NCBI RefSeq assembly: GCF_949769195.1
Contig: NZ_OX458333.1
Location: forward strand, 3,561,001-3,625,000
Direction: 5' to 3'
Length of the DNA: 64,000 nucleotides
From: Methylocaldum szegediense
Lineage (GTDB): Bacteria; Pseudomonadota; Gammaproteobacteria; Methylococcales; Methylococcaceae
The translations under genes and the position numbers were made by a program. The notes under the pieces were generated by a model. That model was not told the origin of the DNA and did not search any database. It saw only the letters and a program-made list of their open reading frames with translations. The stretch's first letter is position 1. Each line of letters opens with the position of its first letter. Of this stretch, positions 43,716 to 52,934 are shown one piece after another.

Positions 43716-46700
43716 TGTTGAACCTCGCTGAGTGTTTTCTTGATATCGCCGAGACGGAACTCGCGCGAAAGCGCCTGAAGATGCGCTGCGAACGGGATGT
43801 AGCCGGCATCGCTTTCGACCAGTGCTTCGAGCCTATCCTGTAATCCCCGGAGATCGCCGATGCGCGCGAACGCAGCCAGTTCGTCGAGACAGTCGGTTGG
43901 CGGTCTTACCATCGGCCGCAGGGGTTCGGGGGCGGCTTCGATCTGCCCCGTGTCATCTCCTCGGTAAAGCCAATCCAGGCTCAAGTGCAGCTTGAGCTTG
44001 CGCAGGAGTTCGTCGATCTGGAGCGGTTTGGTCAGAAAGTCGTCGCAACCGGCGGAGCTGGCCGCACGCCGGTCGCTTTGGTAGGCATTGGCGCTAACCA
44101 CGACGATAGGGGTCTTACAGCCAGTTCGACGCAGGTGCTCTGCAGCCTCGATACCGGTCATTCCGGCCATAATGATGTCCAGCAGGATCAGGTCCGGGCG
44201 CCATTGTCTTACCTTTGTCAGGCATTCTTCGCCGGAGCCTGCTTCCTCGATGACGAACCCGAGGGGAGTCAGGGCCGAGGTCAGGATGCCGCGATGCTCG
44301 GGTTGATCGTCGACCACCAGAATCTTTCGGCGCGGACCGCGGTAACCCACGATCTCCCGCTCATCCCGCACATCTTCCGCGCCCCGCAGGCTGGGAAGGA
44401 ACAGCCGGACGGCAAACGTGGAACCTTTCTGAGGCTCGCTCTCCACCGTGAGTTCGCCGCCCATGATCTGGGTGAGCATCTTGCTGATAGTGAGTCCCAG
44501 GCCGCTGCCCGGAACGGCGTTGCCGCTAGGTCTAGGCAGGCGTCGAAACGGCTGGAAGATGGTATCGATTTGGTCGCGTGCTATGCCTTCGCCGGTGTCG
44601 ATAACCTGGAAGCGTGCGATTTCTCCGCTGTACCCTACCTGGAAAACGATTCCGCCTTCCTGGGTGAACTTCACCGCGTTGTTCAGCAGATTGATGAGAA
44701 TCTGACCCAACCGTTTTTCATCACCACGAATTCGGCGTGGTAGCACGTCGGTGATCTGGCAGCGGAAGGTCAATCCCTTCGTTTCAGCCTGAGGCTTGAA
44801 CATCCGCACCAATTGTTCGACGAACGCGGGGAAATCGATGGCGTTTCGCCGCAGCTCGATCTTGCGGGCCTCGATGCGGGCGATATCGAGAATGTCTTCG
44901 ATCAGAGATGAAAGATGTTCGCTGCAGCGCTGAATGATCTCCACCGCCTCTCGGCGATGGGGCGGTATGCTCGGGTCTTTTCTCAAGATCTGGGCATAGC
45001 CGAGTATGCTGTTCAGCGGCGTGCGGATCTCGTGGCTCATGTCGCTCACGAAGCGACTCTTGGCTTGGTTGGCGCGATCCGCGGCTTCCCGGGTTTCCTG
45101 CAGCATCCTGTCGGTTTTCTTGTGCTCCTCGATTTCCTTGAGCAGTAGAGCGGTCTGTTTTCCGGATTCTTCCTGCGCCATCCGGCGGCTCTCGTTGTTA
45201 AGCACGACCCACCAGGCGGCGAGCCCGAGGAAAACCAGGAGCGCCGAATAGACTTTGAGGAAATTGGCGAACAACGCTTGCGATAAGGATTCATTCCCGG
45301 CGGCGGTTACAAGAATGTCCTGATAATAGATCACGCCCACGAAGACGCCGGTGAGCGCGGCGAGCAGCAGGTAAACGAGCGCGAACTGAATCAGGCGCAG
45401 CCGGAGTTGTGGTGACAGGCAGGCCGGCAGCCAGCGGTTTGCGGCCCGTTCCAGCTGGTCCTTGAGCCGCGCGTTCGGTTTGCAAGCGTCCAGACAACGG
45501 GCATCCAGAGTGCAGCAGAGCGAGCAGATCGTATCCTGGTAGACCGGACAATAGGCTTTGTCCTCCGGCTCGAAATCGTTTTCGCAGATGCAGCATTTGG
45601 CCTGGGGCGCGGCCGGACCCCAGTCGTCGCGGTTTCTCGCGAGATAATGGCGACCGCAGGTGACTCGGGCAATGACCGGTGCCAGTACGAAGGCGGTCGC
45701 TAGGGCGATGAAGGCTGAAAACGCTTGCGGCAGCGGCCCGAAAAGACCCGCGTAGGATGCGATGGAAACGATCGAGGCCGCTAGGGTGGACATCACGCCC
45801 ACCGGGTTGATGTCCGGCAGGTAGGCACGCTTGAATTCAACGAAGGGCGGACTAAGTCCCAGAGGCTTGTTGACAACCAGATCGGCCACCAGGGCGCCGA
45901 TCCAGGCGATGGCGACGTTCGAAAATAAGCCGAGAACCCGCTCGAGTGCTCCAAAAACGCCGAGCTCCATGAGGAGCAGGGCGATTAGTACATTGAAGAT
46001 CAGCCAGACGACCCGACCGGGATGGCTATGGGTCAGCCGCGAGAAGAAATTCGACCAGGCTAGCGAACCCGCGTAGGCATTGGTGACATTGATTTTGATC
46101 TGGGAGATGACCACGAACAGCGCTGTTGCCGCCAGCGCTAGCTGGCCATCGTCGAACAGATAGCCGTAGGCCACTCGATACATCTGAGTGGGCTCGTGTG
46201 CTCGGTCCTCAGCGATGCCGTGCTTGAGCGCCAGAAAGGCAAGGAACGCGCCGCCCAGTTGTCGGGCCATGCCCATGACAATCCATCCGGGACCAGCAAT
46301 GATAGCGGCCGCCCACCAGCGGTATCGGTTTTCACGGTTCTTTTCCGGCAAGAACCGTAAGAAATCCACTTGCTCACCGATTTGAGCCACCATGGAAAAG
46401 GCCATGGTTGCCGCCGCTCCGAAAAGCATCCAGTCGAACTGTGCGCCGCGATTCTCGTGTCCGGGGAACAGGGGGAGTTCGGCCAGTGCCTGAGGTTCCT
46501 GCCAGATGACGGCCACGTAGGGTGTGACAAGCAGTGCGATCCACAGCGGTTGGGTCCAGAGCTGGAGCCGGCTGATGGTGGTGACGCCGAAGGTGACGAG
46601 CGGAATGACCACCAGGGCGCTGACGACATGGGCGGCGGCGATGGGGATGTCGAAGTACAGTTCCAGCGCCAGCGACATGATGGACGCTTCCAGCGCGAAT

Positions 46701-47092
46701 AGGGTGAAGGTGAAGGAAGCGTAGATCAGCGAGGTTAGAGTCGAGCCGATATAGCCGAACCCGGCGCCGCGGGTCAGCAGGTCCATGTCGATGTTGTACT
46801 TGGCGGCGTAGTAGCTGATCGGGAGCCCAGTGAGGAAAACCACGAGGCCAACGGCGAGGATGGCCCAGCAGGCGTTGACGAATCCATAGTTGATCGTGAG
46901 AAAGCCGCCGATGGCTTCGAGTACCAGAAACGAAATCGAGCCGAAGGCAGTGTTTCCCACCCGGAACTCGGACCATTTTCGAAATGACCGCGGTGCGAAA
47001 CGAAGCGCATAGTCTTCCAGGGTCTCGTTCGCGACCCAGGCGTTATAGTCGCGCCGCTCCTTTACGATGGCCTGGCGGCTCAGTATGTCCAC
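43712..47092 (-). CDS. Hybrid histidine kinase with NCS1 permease sensor half
   Basis: In this 1126-residue fusion, residues 1-475 form an NCS1-family (purine/cytosine/allantoin) permease of about 12 helices, with YNIDMDLLTRGAGFGYIGS typical of NCS1. Residues 500-537 hold nine cysteines (500, 501, 503, 515, 523, 526, 527, 533, 537), likely a metal or Fe-S site. Two more helices (about 565-630) and a coiled coil precede HisKA with His687 (VSDMSHEIRTPL). An ATPase domain (GSGLGLTISKML) and a receiver (LILLDIIMAGMTG) follow, with a helical tail. It probably senses a transported nitrogen compound and signals to the coupled LuxR regulator. It is adjacent to urea uptake genes. Confidence 0.88.
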   Translation of the reverse strand: MDILSRQAIVKERRDYNAWVANETLEDYALRFAPRSFRKWSEFRVGNTAFGSISFLVLEAIGGFLTINYGFVNACWAILAVGLVVFLTGLPISYYAAKYNIDMDLLTRGAGFGYIGSTLTSLIYASFTFTLFALEASIMSLALELYFDIPIAAAHVVSALVVIPLVTFGVTTISRLQLWTQPLWIALLVTPYVAVIWQEPQALAELPLFPGHENRGAQFDWMLFGAAATMAFSMVAQIGEQVDFLRFLPEKNRENRYRWWAAAIIAGPGWIVMGMARQLGGAFLAFLALKHGIAEDRAHEPTQMYRVAYGYLFDDGQLALAATALFVVISQIKINVTNAYAGSLAWSNFFSRLTHSHPGRVVWLIFNVLIALLLMELGVFGALERVLGLFSNVAIAWIGALVADLVVNKPLGLSPPFVEFKRAYLPDINPVGVMSTLAASIVSIASYAGLFGPLPQAFSAFIALATAFVLAPVIARVTCGRHYLARNRDDWGPAAPQAKCCICENDFEPEDKAYCPVYQDTICSLCCTLDARCLDACKPNARLKDQLERAANRWLPACLSPQLRLRLIQFALVYLLLAALTGVFVGVIYYQDILVTAAGNESLSQALFANFLKVYSALLVFLGLAAWWVVLNNESRRMAQEESGKQTALLLKEIEEHKKTDRMLQETREAADRANQAKSRFVSDMSHEIRTPLNSILGYAQILRKDPSIPPHRREAVEIIQRCSEHLSSLIEDILDIARIEARKIELRRNAIDFPAFVEQLVRMFKPQAETKGLTFRCQITDVLPRRIRGDEKRLGQILINLLNNAVKFTQEGGIVFQVGYSGEIARFQVIDTGEGIARDQIDTIFQPFRRLPRPSGNAVPGSGLGLTISKMLTQIMGGELTVESEPQKGSTFAVRLFLPSLRGAEDVRDEREIVGYRGPRRKILVVDDQPEHRGILTSALTPLGFVIEEAGSGEECLTKVRQWRPDLILLDIIMAGMTGIEAAEHLRRTGCKTPIVVVSANAYQSDRRAASSAGCDDFLTKPLQIDELLRKLKLHLSLDWLYRGDDTGQIEAAPEPLRPMVRPPTDCLDELAAFARIGDLRGLQDRLEALVESDAGYIPFAAHLQALSREFRLGDIKKTLSEVQQ

Positions 47093-47237
47093 GGCTATGT
47101 GTTTTCCCCTGGTCTATTCTATTTTTGTCTTATGCCGCGAGCGTTTCACGTTTGTCGCCCCGATTCAGCACAGGCAGCAAATCCTGTGCCGCCGAGGCGG
47201 GCAGGGGAAAAGGCAGGGGAAAAACGGCGGGCGTCAG

Positions 47238-47268
47238 CTGTACTTGCCCCGTTTTGGGGCAAGTACAG
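47238..47268. repeat. Perfect 13-bp inverted repeat hairpin
   Basis: CTGTACTTGCCCC (47238-47250) and GGGGCAAGTACAG (47256-47268) form a perfect stem around GTTTT. It lies between the lipoprotein gene end (47305) and the kinase start (47092), both minus strand. There is no T-run after it on the minus strand, so it may be an attenuator, operator or factor-independent stop of low strength. Confidence 0.5.
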
Positions 47269-47304
47269 AGGCGTTGCACATCAAGGAAGCAATCGACCCC
47301 GTAT

Positions 47305-48153
47305 TTATTTCCTTTCGAAACCGAAGTCGAGGATCACCGGATTGCCGCGATTGTGAATGATGATTCGCTTGCGGTCTTCTTGCGTATCGCTGCCGGTTTC
47401 GGTTACGACCGGCGGCTCCTCGGGCGGGCTCGAAGAGTGGTCTTCTGAAATCGGAGTTTCCAAGATCGTATGCCTATCCGTTCCCACCGGACGGACCGGA
47501 AGCGCGCCGGTCGAGCTCCTGCTTTCGGCCTTCGCCGGTTTTTCGGTGACTTCGATGCGTATCTCGGGCATCCAGGTACTGGCAGCGTCCGCCGAGACTG
47601 GTTTCTTTCTCGGCACCTTCAGCTTGTCGAGCAGGTTGAAGCAGACCGTTCCGATGTGATTTTCGAATATGTTCAGCGATGCCGGATCGTTCCGGGCGCG
47701 GCCCGGATCTTTGATCTTCTTGTCGGCGATGAAATCCATGAACAGGCTTACGGTTTCGGACGAATGCGCAGTGGATTTAAGCGTACAAGTAACCGGCAGT
47801 ACATCCGCCTTCTGAAAACCGAGCGCGCGCGGGTCGGAATTGCCAATGCTGAACGAGAACCCGGTAGGCGTGCCTTTATGCTCGATGCTGCCGACCCGCG
47901 CCAGCATCTCGTGAGTCACCTCAGTTTCAATGTCTTGGGTTCGCTCTGTTTCGACCGGATAGCCCCAGGACCGTAGGTTACTGCTGATTCGTTCGGCCAT
48001 GCCCGCAGTTTGCGTCTCGTCCAGATTCTCGGGGGCCACGCGGAACAGAATCTTGCCCACCGACTCAGGCCGGAGAGGAGTGCCTTGCGGCTTCAAGCCG
48101 ACCGTACAGCCGGCAAGCAAGCTCATGGAAACGATCAGAAACGGAATACGCAT
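47305..48153 (-). CDS. Putative outer-membrane lipoprotein of unknown function
   Basis: The 282-residue protein has a lipoprotein signal: MRIPFLIVSMSLLAGC, lipobox LLAGC with Cys16 and Thr17, suggesting outer-membrane sorting. The mature part has a mixed alpha/beta region (about 30-190, with ETEVTHEMLARVG and CFNLLDKL). A low-complexity, Pro/Ser/Glu-rich tail (about 225-265) ends in IIIHNRGNPVILDFGFERK. I do not recognise the family. It lies between the permease-kinase gene and the divergent porin gene, so a role in the same uptake system is possible. Confidence 0.65.
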   Translation of the reverse strand: MRIPFLIVSMSLLAGCTVGLKPQGTPLRPESVGKILFRVAPENLDETQTAGMAERISSNLRSWGYPVETERTQDIETEVTHEMLARVGSIEHKGTPTGFSFSIGNSDPRALGFQKADVLPVTCTLKSTAHSSETVSLFMDFIADKKIKDPGRARNDPASLNIFENHIGTVCFNLLDKLKVPRKKPVSADAASTWMPEIRIEVTEKPAKAESRSSTGALPVRPVGTDRHTILETPISEDHSSSPPEEPPVVTETGSDTQEDRKRIIIHNRGNPVILDFGFERK

Positions 48154-48563
48154 GCTGTCTTCGTAAGATCAAGTGGGCTCTCGGTGTCGGCGGCCCATCC
48201 GGATCGAATTCTCCGAGAGCCCAGTATCTGACATTGGCAAAGGATTGCCGACCGACGACCATGTCACCCCTTTGGTCCGGAATCCCTTTCTGGTCTCGAC
48301 ATTCCGGATTGCTCGCAACGCGGCACGCAAACCGAGTCGCCTGTAACCGGCCACGAGAGCGCCGACAAGACTCTAAGCCGTGATCGTTCTTTCCGGGATA
48401 CGTCATTTGACTGATTGTGACACATACCCCCCGGAAATCTAATTACCCCCGAACCGACAAGGAGTTACGCGCGGCGGTCGATTCGAGCCCAGGGAGATTT
48501 GCTACGTCCGAAACGACTGCTGGTGCGGAACGCTCGTAAACCGATTTTTTAGGGGGGTCACTC
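48154..48563. promoter_or_regulatory. Divergent control region: lipoprotein and porin/urea uptake
   Basis: No gene is supported. It contains the inverted repeat at 48175-48222 and a TTGGCA-like element followed by TTGC near 48235-48250. The latter is one base short of the sigma-54 spacing, so I do not call it a promoter. The porin ribosome binding site (GGGGGG) is just before 48564. Confidence 0.35.
48175..48222. repeat. 10-bp inverted repeat between lipoprotein and porin genes
   Basis: GGGCTCTCGG (48175-48184) and CCGAGAGCCC (48213-48222) are perfect inverted copies with 28 bp between. They stand 22 bp upstream of the lipoprotein start, in the divergent control region. They could be an operator pair or a structured leader. 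Confidence 0.4.
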
Positions 48564-49796
48564 ATGAACAATCGAAAGACTAGCGCAACGCAAGCAGACC
48601 GCCGAGGCTTGCAGACTGCGCTTTTTGGCGCCGGTTTGGCGGCGCTGACGGCGGTATATGCACCAGTGTCGCTTGGGGGGGCGACCTTCAAGATCGACGA
48701 TACCAAGTGGGTGAGCATAGGTGTGGGCCTCAGAACGAGCTTCACCGCTACCGAGGAGGCCGCCAACGCCGGCAAATGGTCCAACGATTTCAACTTGGAC
48801 AATATTCGTCTCTACCTGAACGGCCAGATCCACGAGTATTTCAAGTTCGAGTTCAACACGGACTGCCAGACCTGCGGCGACGGCGGCGAGATGCGCATAC
48901 TCGACGCCATCGGCAAATTCGAATTCCATCCCATGTTCAATATCTGGATGGGGCGCATGCTGGTTCCAGCCGAGCGGCGGGAGATGAACGGCCCATTTTT
49001 CAGCGCCGTGTACAACATCTTCGGCGCCGGCACGCCTTTTGAACCGGCGGATTTCAATACCACGATCCGATCCGACGGCACCTCCGCCGGCTCTTTCGGT
49101 CGTGACGACGGCGCCACGATCTGGGGTTCTTTCTTCGACGGACGCTTGCAATACGCCGTCGGCTTTTTCCGCGGGCTCCGCAACGGTGCCAACGCTGACG
49201 ACAACCTGCTCTACGCCCAGCGCTTCGCCTACAACTTCCTCGACGTGGAAAAAAACCCCGGTTACTACACCAGCGGGACCTATTACGGTAAGGGCGGCGA
49301 CATTCTTACCGTGGGCGTTTCCAACCAGTATCAGGAAGACGGCGCCGGGACCCGCAACGATCCGGGCAATTTCCGCGGCACCGCGGTCGACCTCCTGTTC
49401 GAAAAGCCCTTGGGCAATATGGGCGTCGTGACCATTAACGGCGAATACAAGAACTACGGCATCAAGGGCTATAGCATGGCGTCCAGGTTAGCAGGCGGTG
49501 GGTTCGCCATGTTCGAGGGCGACGCCTACGACGTGAGCGCCATGTATCTGTTCCCGCAAAAAGTGTGGATCGGCCAATTTCAGCCGTACGTACGCTACGT
49601 CAATGTCGATCCGATCAAGAGCGCCAGCCGCGAGGTTTATGAGGCCGGCATCAATTACATCATCGACGGCCACAACGCCAAGATCATGCTGATGTACGAG
49701 TACGGCGACCTGCTCACCAAGGGACTGGATTACCGATCCACGGCTTCGGGCGACCACGTCAGTTCGATCAAGCTGGGCCTTCAGTTACAGATCTGA
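48564..49796 (+). CDS. Outer-membrane porin upstream of the urea transporter
   Basis: The 410-residue protein has an N-terminal signal (basic start, hydrophobic FGAGLAALTAVYAPVSLGG). A long beta-strand pattern rich in alternating aromatic and polar residues runs through to a hydrophobic end KLGLQLQI. It resembles FmdC/phosphate-selective-type porins found ahead of amide or urea ABC transporters. KFEFNTDCQTCGDGGEM contains an unusual Cys pair. It starts 410 bp from the divergent lipoprotein and is followed 40 bp later by urtA, so it likely shares that transcript and supplies urea across the outer membrane. Confidence 0.8.
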   Translation: MNNRKTSATQADRRGLQTALFGAGLAALTAVYAPVSLGGATFKIDDTKWVSIGVGLRTSFTATEEAANAGKWSNDFNLDNIRLYLNGQIHEYFKFEFNTDCQTCGDGGEMRILDAIGKFEFHPMFNIWMGRMLVPAERREMNGPFFSAVYNIFGAGTPFEPADFNTTIRSDGTSAGSFGRDDGATIWGSFFDGRLQYAVGFFRGLRNGANADDNLLYAQRFAYNFLDVEKNPGYYTSGTYYGKGGDILTVGVSNQYQEDGAGTRNDPGNFRGTAVDLLFEKPLGNMGVVTINGEYKNYGIKGYSMASRLAGGGFAMFEGDAYDVSAMYLFPQKVWIGQFQPYVRYVNVDPIKSASREVYEAGINYIIDGHNAKIMLMYEYGDLLTKGLDYRSTASGDHVSSIKLGLQLQI

Positions 49797-49836
49797 TCAC
49801 TTCCTGACACTTCATCAACCAGAGAGGTACGTATTC

Positions 49837-51132
49837 ATGCCTGACTACACGAAACTCTTACGGCACTTGGGATTGGCGCTGTCTGCGGCTGCGCTCCTTT
49901 TTGGTGCAGAGGCGCGCGCGGAAGACACCATAAAGGTGGGCATCCTGCACTCGCTCTCCGGCACCATGGCAATCAGCGAAACCACGCTGAAAGACACTAT
50001 GCTGATGCTGATCGACGAACAGAACAAAAAAGGGGGACTCCTCGGCAAACCGCTGGAGCCCGTAGTGGTCGATCCCGCTTCGAACTGGCCTCTGTTCGCC
50101 GAAAAAGCGAGAGAACTCCTGACCAAGGACAAGGTCGCCGCCATCTTCGGCTGCTGGACCTCGGTTTCGCGGAAATCGGTGTTGCCGGTCGTGGAAGAGC
50201 TGAACGGCCTTCTGTTCTATCCGGTGCAGTACGAGGGTGAGGAATCGTCGAAGAACGTGTTCTATACCGGCGCCGCCCCTAATCAACAGGCTATTCCGGC
50301 CGTCGACTACCTGATGAAGGAGTTGAAGGTCAAGCGTTGGGTGCTCGCCGGCACGGATTATGTATATCCGAGAACGACGAACAAGATTCTGGAGGCGTAT
50401 TTGAAATCGAAAGGCGTAAAGGATAAGGACATCATGATCAATTACACGCCGTTCGGCCATTCGGATTGGCAGAGCATCGTCGCGGAGATTAAGAAGTTCG
50501 GTTCTGCAGGCAAGAAGACGGCAGTGGTGTCCACCATCAACGGCGACGCCAATGTGCCTTTCTATAAAGAGCTGGCCAACCAGGGCATTTCAGCCGAGTC
50601 GATTCCGGTCGTCGCGTTCTCGGTCGGCGAAGAAGAGCTTTCTGGTATCGACACCAAGCCGCTGGTCGGCCACCTCGCTGCCTGGAACTATTTCATGAGC
50701 GTCGATACGCCCGAGAACGCCGCGTTCATTACCAAATGGCATCAGTTCACCAAGGATCGGAAGCGGGTGACGAACGATCCGATGGAGGCTCATTACATCG
50801 GCTTCAACATGTGGGTCAAGGCGGTAGAGAAAGCCGGTACGACCGACCCGGATGCGGTGAGCAAGGCGATCATCGGAATCGAGGTGCCGAACCTTACCGG
50901 CGGGATGGCGAAAATGCTTCCGAATCACCACATTACCAAGCCGGTGCTGATCGGCGAGATTCAGGAGGACGGTCAGTTCCAGACAGTCTGGCAGACTAAG
51001 ACGTTGGTCGAGGGCGACGCCTGGTCGGATTACCTGCCGGAAAGCAAGTCGATCATCGCCCAGTGGACGCCGCCGATCAACTGCGGCAACTACAACACTA
51101 AGACCAAGAAGTGCTCGGGGCAGAAGTATTGA
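49837..51132 (+). CDS. urtA: Urea ABC transporter, periplasmic binding protein UrtA
   Basis: The 431-residue protein has a signal peptide (hydrophobic LGLALSAAALLFGAEARA). Its Leu/Ile/Val-binding-like fold carries the UrtA blocks VGILHSLSGTMAISETTLKDT, IFGCWTSVSRKSVLPVVEE and GLLFYPVQYEGEESS. FVYPRTTN-like VYPRTTNKILEAYL, NDPMEAHYIGFNMW and the C-terminal WTPPINCGNYN also fit. It captures urea in the periplasm for the UrtBCDE importer. AGAGAGG precedes the ATG. A short dispersed GC-rich hairpin lies between it and urtB. Confidence 0.95.
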   Translation: MPDYTKLLRHLGLALSAAALLFGAEARAEDTIKVGILHSLSGTMAISETTLKDTMLMLIDEQNKKGGLLGKPLEPVVVDPASNWPLFAEKARELLTKDKVAAIFGCWTSVSRKSVLPVVEELNGLLFYPVQYEGEESSKNVFYTGAAPNQQAIPAVDYLMKELKVKRWVLAGTDYVYPRTTNKILEAYLKSKGVKDKDIMINYTPFGHSDWQSIVAEIKKFGSAGKKTAVVSTINGDANVPFYKELANQGISAESIPVVAFSVGEEELSGIDTKPLVGHLAAWNYFMSVDTPENAAFITKWHQFTKDRKRVTNDPMEAHYIGFNMWVKAVEKAGTTDPDAVSKAIIGIEVPNLTGGMAKMLPNHHITKPVLIGEIQEDGQFQTVWQTKTLVEGDAWSDYLPESKSIIAQWTPPINCGNYNTKTKKCSGQKY

Positions 51133-51287
51133 TCGATGGGGTTCCTCCTGGGGAAGACCGACGCAAGGCCTCTCCCTACGGGAGCGGTCTGGGGTGAGGG
51201 GGATAAAAGCAACGCCTCGTTTTAAAACCCCTCACCCTACGGCGGACATATCGGCAATCAGATTGCGTAAGGAATTCGGGAGACGAG

Positions 51288-52931
51288 ATGAGACCTTTAA
51301 TCTTCGGCATGGGCAGATGGTGTATCGCCATGCTGATCATGATGATGCCGGGCTTTTGCCAAGCGGTGGCGGATTCGGGGGAATCGTTCGCCGAGGCATT
51401 GGTCCGGCTCAAGGAGGCTCCTCTGACTGAATTGGGCGAAGCCGTCGACCGGCTCGCCGAAACCAAGGATCCGAGGGTGGTGCCCGTGTTGCGGGCGCTG
51501 CTCGACGGGCGGCTCTATTACCGCAAGGACGACGGTCACGTCGTTTTCGGCGACCCGGCCGAAGACGGCCTGGCCATCGTGGACGTCCTCGATGAACAAG
51601 CTTTGGGCATCGTTAGCAAATTCGAGCTTAAGAAGATCGGTATCAATAATGCGCTGCGCACGCATTTGCGCGAAACCCTGGGGCGACTCGAACTCGCGGT
51701 CGAGGATCCGGCGCAGCGGCTCAAGGCGGTCGAGGCCATGAGTAAGTCGCTGGACGACGAAAACCTCGAACTGCTGCGCGCCCGTCTCGATGTGGAAACC
51801 GATGCCAAAGTGTCGGAAGCGATCAAAACGGCTTTGGCTCTAGCGGATATCTCCAACGATGAGAAGGCCGTGCGCATCGCCGCCATCAATGCCTTGCGCG
51901 GCAGCCTCAATCCGGACGCACTCAACCGCCTGCGTCAATTGCTGGAAAAGGACGAGGCGGGCAATTATCTGGAGCCCGATTCGGATGTTCGAAACTCGGC
52001 GCAGGTCGCCGTCAAATCCATCGAATCCAAGCTGGCACTCTACGGTGCGGTCGAGACCGTGTTTTTCGGCTTGAGCCTGGGCGCGGTGCTGGTGCTAGCG
52101 TCTATCGGTCTCGCGATCACCTTCGGTGTCATGGGCGTCATCAACATGGCCCACGGCGAATTGATGATGTTGGGCGCCTATACCACCTACGTGGTACAGC
52201 AGTTGATGCCGGGACACCTAGATATTTCTCTGTTCGTGGCTATCCCGGCGGCATTTCTGCTGTCCGCGCTAGTCGGTATCGCCATCGAGCGCGGCATCAT
52301 TCGATTTCTGTACGGACGGCCGCTCGAAACCCTGCTGGCGACTTTCGGGGTGAGCCTGTTTCTTCAACAGCTGGTCCGCACGATTTTCTCGCCCTTAAAT
52401 CGTAGCGTCGCGACGCCGTCCTGGATGAGCGGCTCGCTGGAGATCAACGGCGCGTTGTCCTTGACCTTGAACCGGTTTTACATCCTGTTGTTCTGTCTGC
52501 TGGTCTTCGCCGCCTTGCTTCAGGTTTTAAAGCGCAGCCGGATCGGGCTCGAAGTGCGGGCGGTTGCGCAAAACCGCGCCATGGCCAAAGCCATGGGCAT
52601 TCCGACCGAACGGGTGGATGCGCTGACTTTCGGCCTCGGTTCGGGCATCGCCGGCGTTGCGGGAGTGGCGCTCAGCCAGCTCACCAATGTGGGGCCGAAT
52701 CTGGGGCAGTCGTACATCGTGGATTCGTTCATGGTGGTGGTGTTCGGTGGGGTCGGTAACTTGTGGGGCACCTTAATCGGCGGATTTTCGCTGGGGATCG
52801 CCAACAAGCTGCTGGAACCGTACGCCGGTGCGGTGCTGGCGAAAATCCTGATGCTCGTGTTCATCATTCTGTTCATCCAGAAACGCCCACGCGGACTGTT
52901 CCCGCAGAAGGGCCGGGCAGCGGAGGCTTGA
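51288..52931 (+). CDS. urtB: Urea ABC transporter permease UrtB
   Basis: The 547-residue protein is a signal-led fusion typical of UrtB. A periplasmic helical domain (about residues 20-240, with repeated RLR/AL heptads) is followed by a LivH-like permease with about eight helices. GVMGVINMAHGELMMLGAYTTYVVQQ is the characteristic loop and AKAMGIPTERVDALTFGLGSGIAGVAG the coupling region for the ATPases. It forms the membrane channel with UrtC. It is separated from urtA by 155 bp and from urtC by 3 bp. Confidence 0.95.
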   Translation: MRPLIFGMGRWCIAMLIMMMPGFCQAVADSGESFAEALVRLKEAPLTELGEAVDRLAETKDPRVVPVLRALLDGRLYYRKDDGHVVFGDPAEDGLAIVDVLDEQALGIVSKFELKKIGINNALRTHLRETLGRLELAVEDPAQRLKAVEAMSKSLDDENLELLRARLDVETDAKVSEAIKTALALADISNDEKAVRIAAINALRGSLNPDALNRLRQLLEKDEAGNYLEPDSDVRNSAQVAVKSIESKLALYGAVETVFFGLSLGAVLVLASIGLAITFGVMGVINMAHGELMMLGAYTTYVVQQLMPGHLDISLFVAIPAAFLLSALVGIAIERGIIRFLYGRPLETLLATFGVSLFLQQLVRTIFSPLNRSVATPSWMSGSLEINGALSLTLNRFYILLFCLLVFAALLQVLKRSRIGLEVRAVAQNRAMAKAMGIPTERVDALTFGLGSGIAGVAGVALSQLTNVGPNLGQSYIVDSFMVVVFGGVGNLWGTLIGGFSLGIANKLLEPYAGAVLAKILMLVFIILFIQKRPRGLFPQKGRAAEA

Positions 52932-52934
52932 TAC

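Noticed and set aside
48235..48250. TTGGCA...TTGC element resembling a sigma-54 promoter ahead of the porin
   Set aside because: The GG-to-GC distance is one base too short for sigma-54, so it is not called.
51140..51250. Palindromic GC-rich repeat between urtA and urtB considered as a terminator
   Set aside because: It lacks a T-run and the downstream urt genes clearly belong to the same system, so it is more likely a dispersed repeat or mRNA stabiliser.
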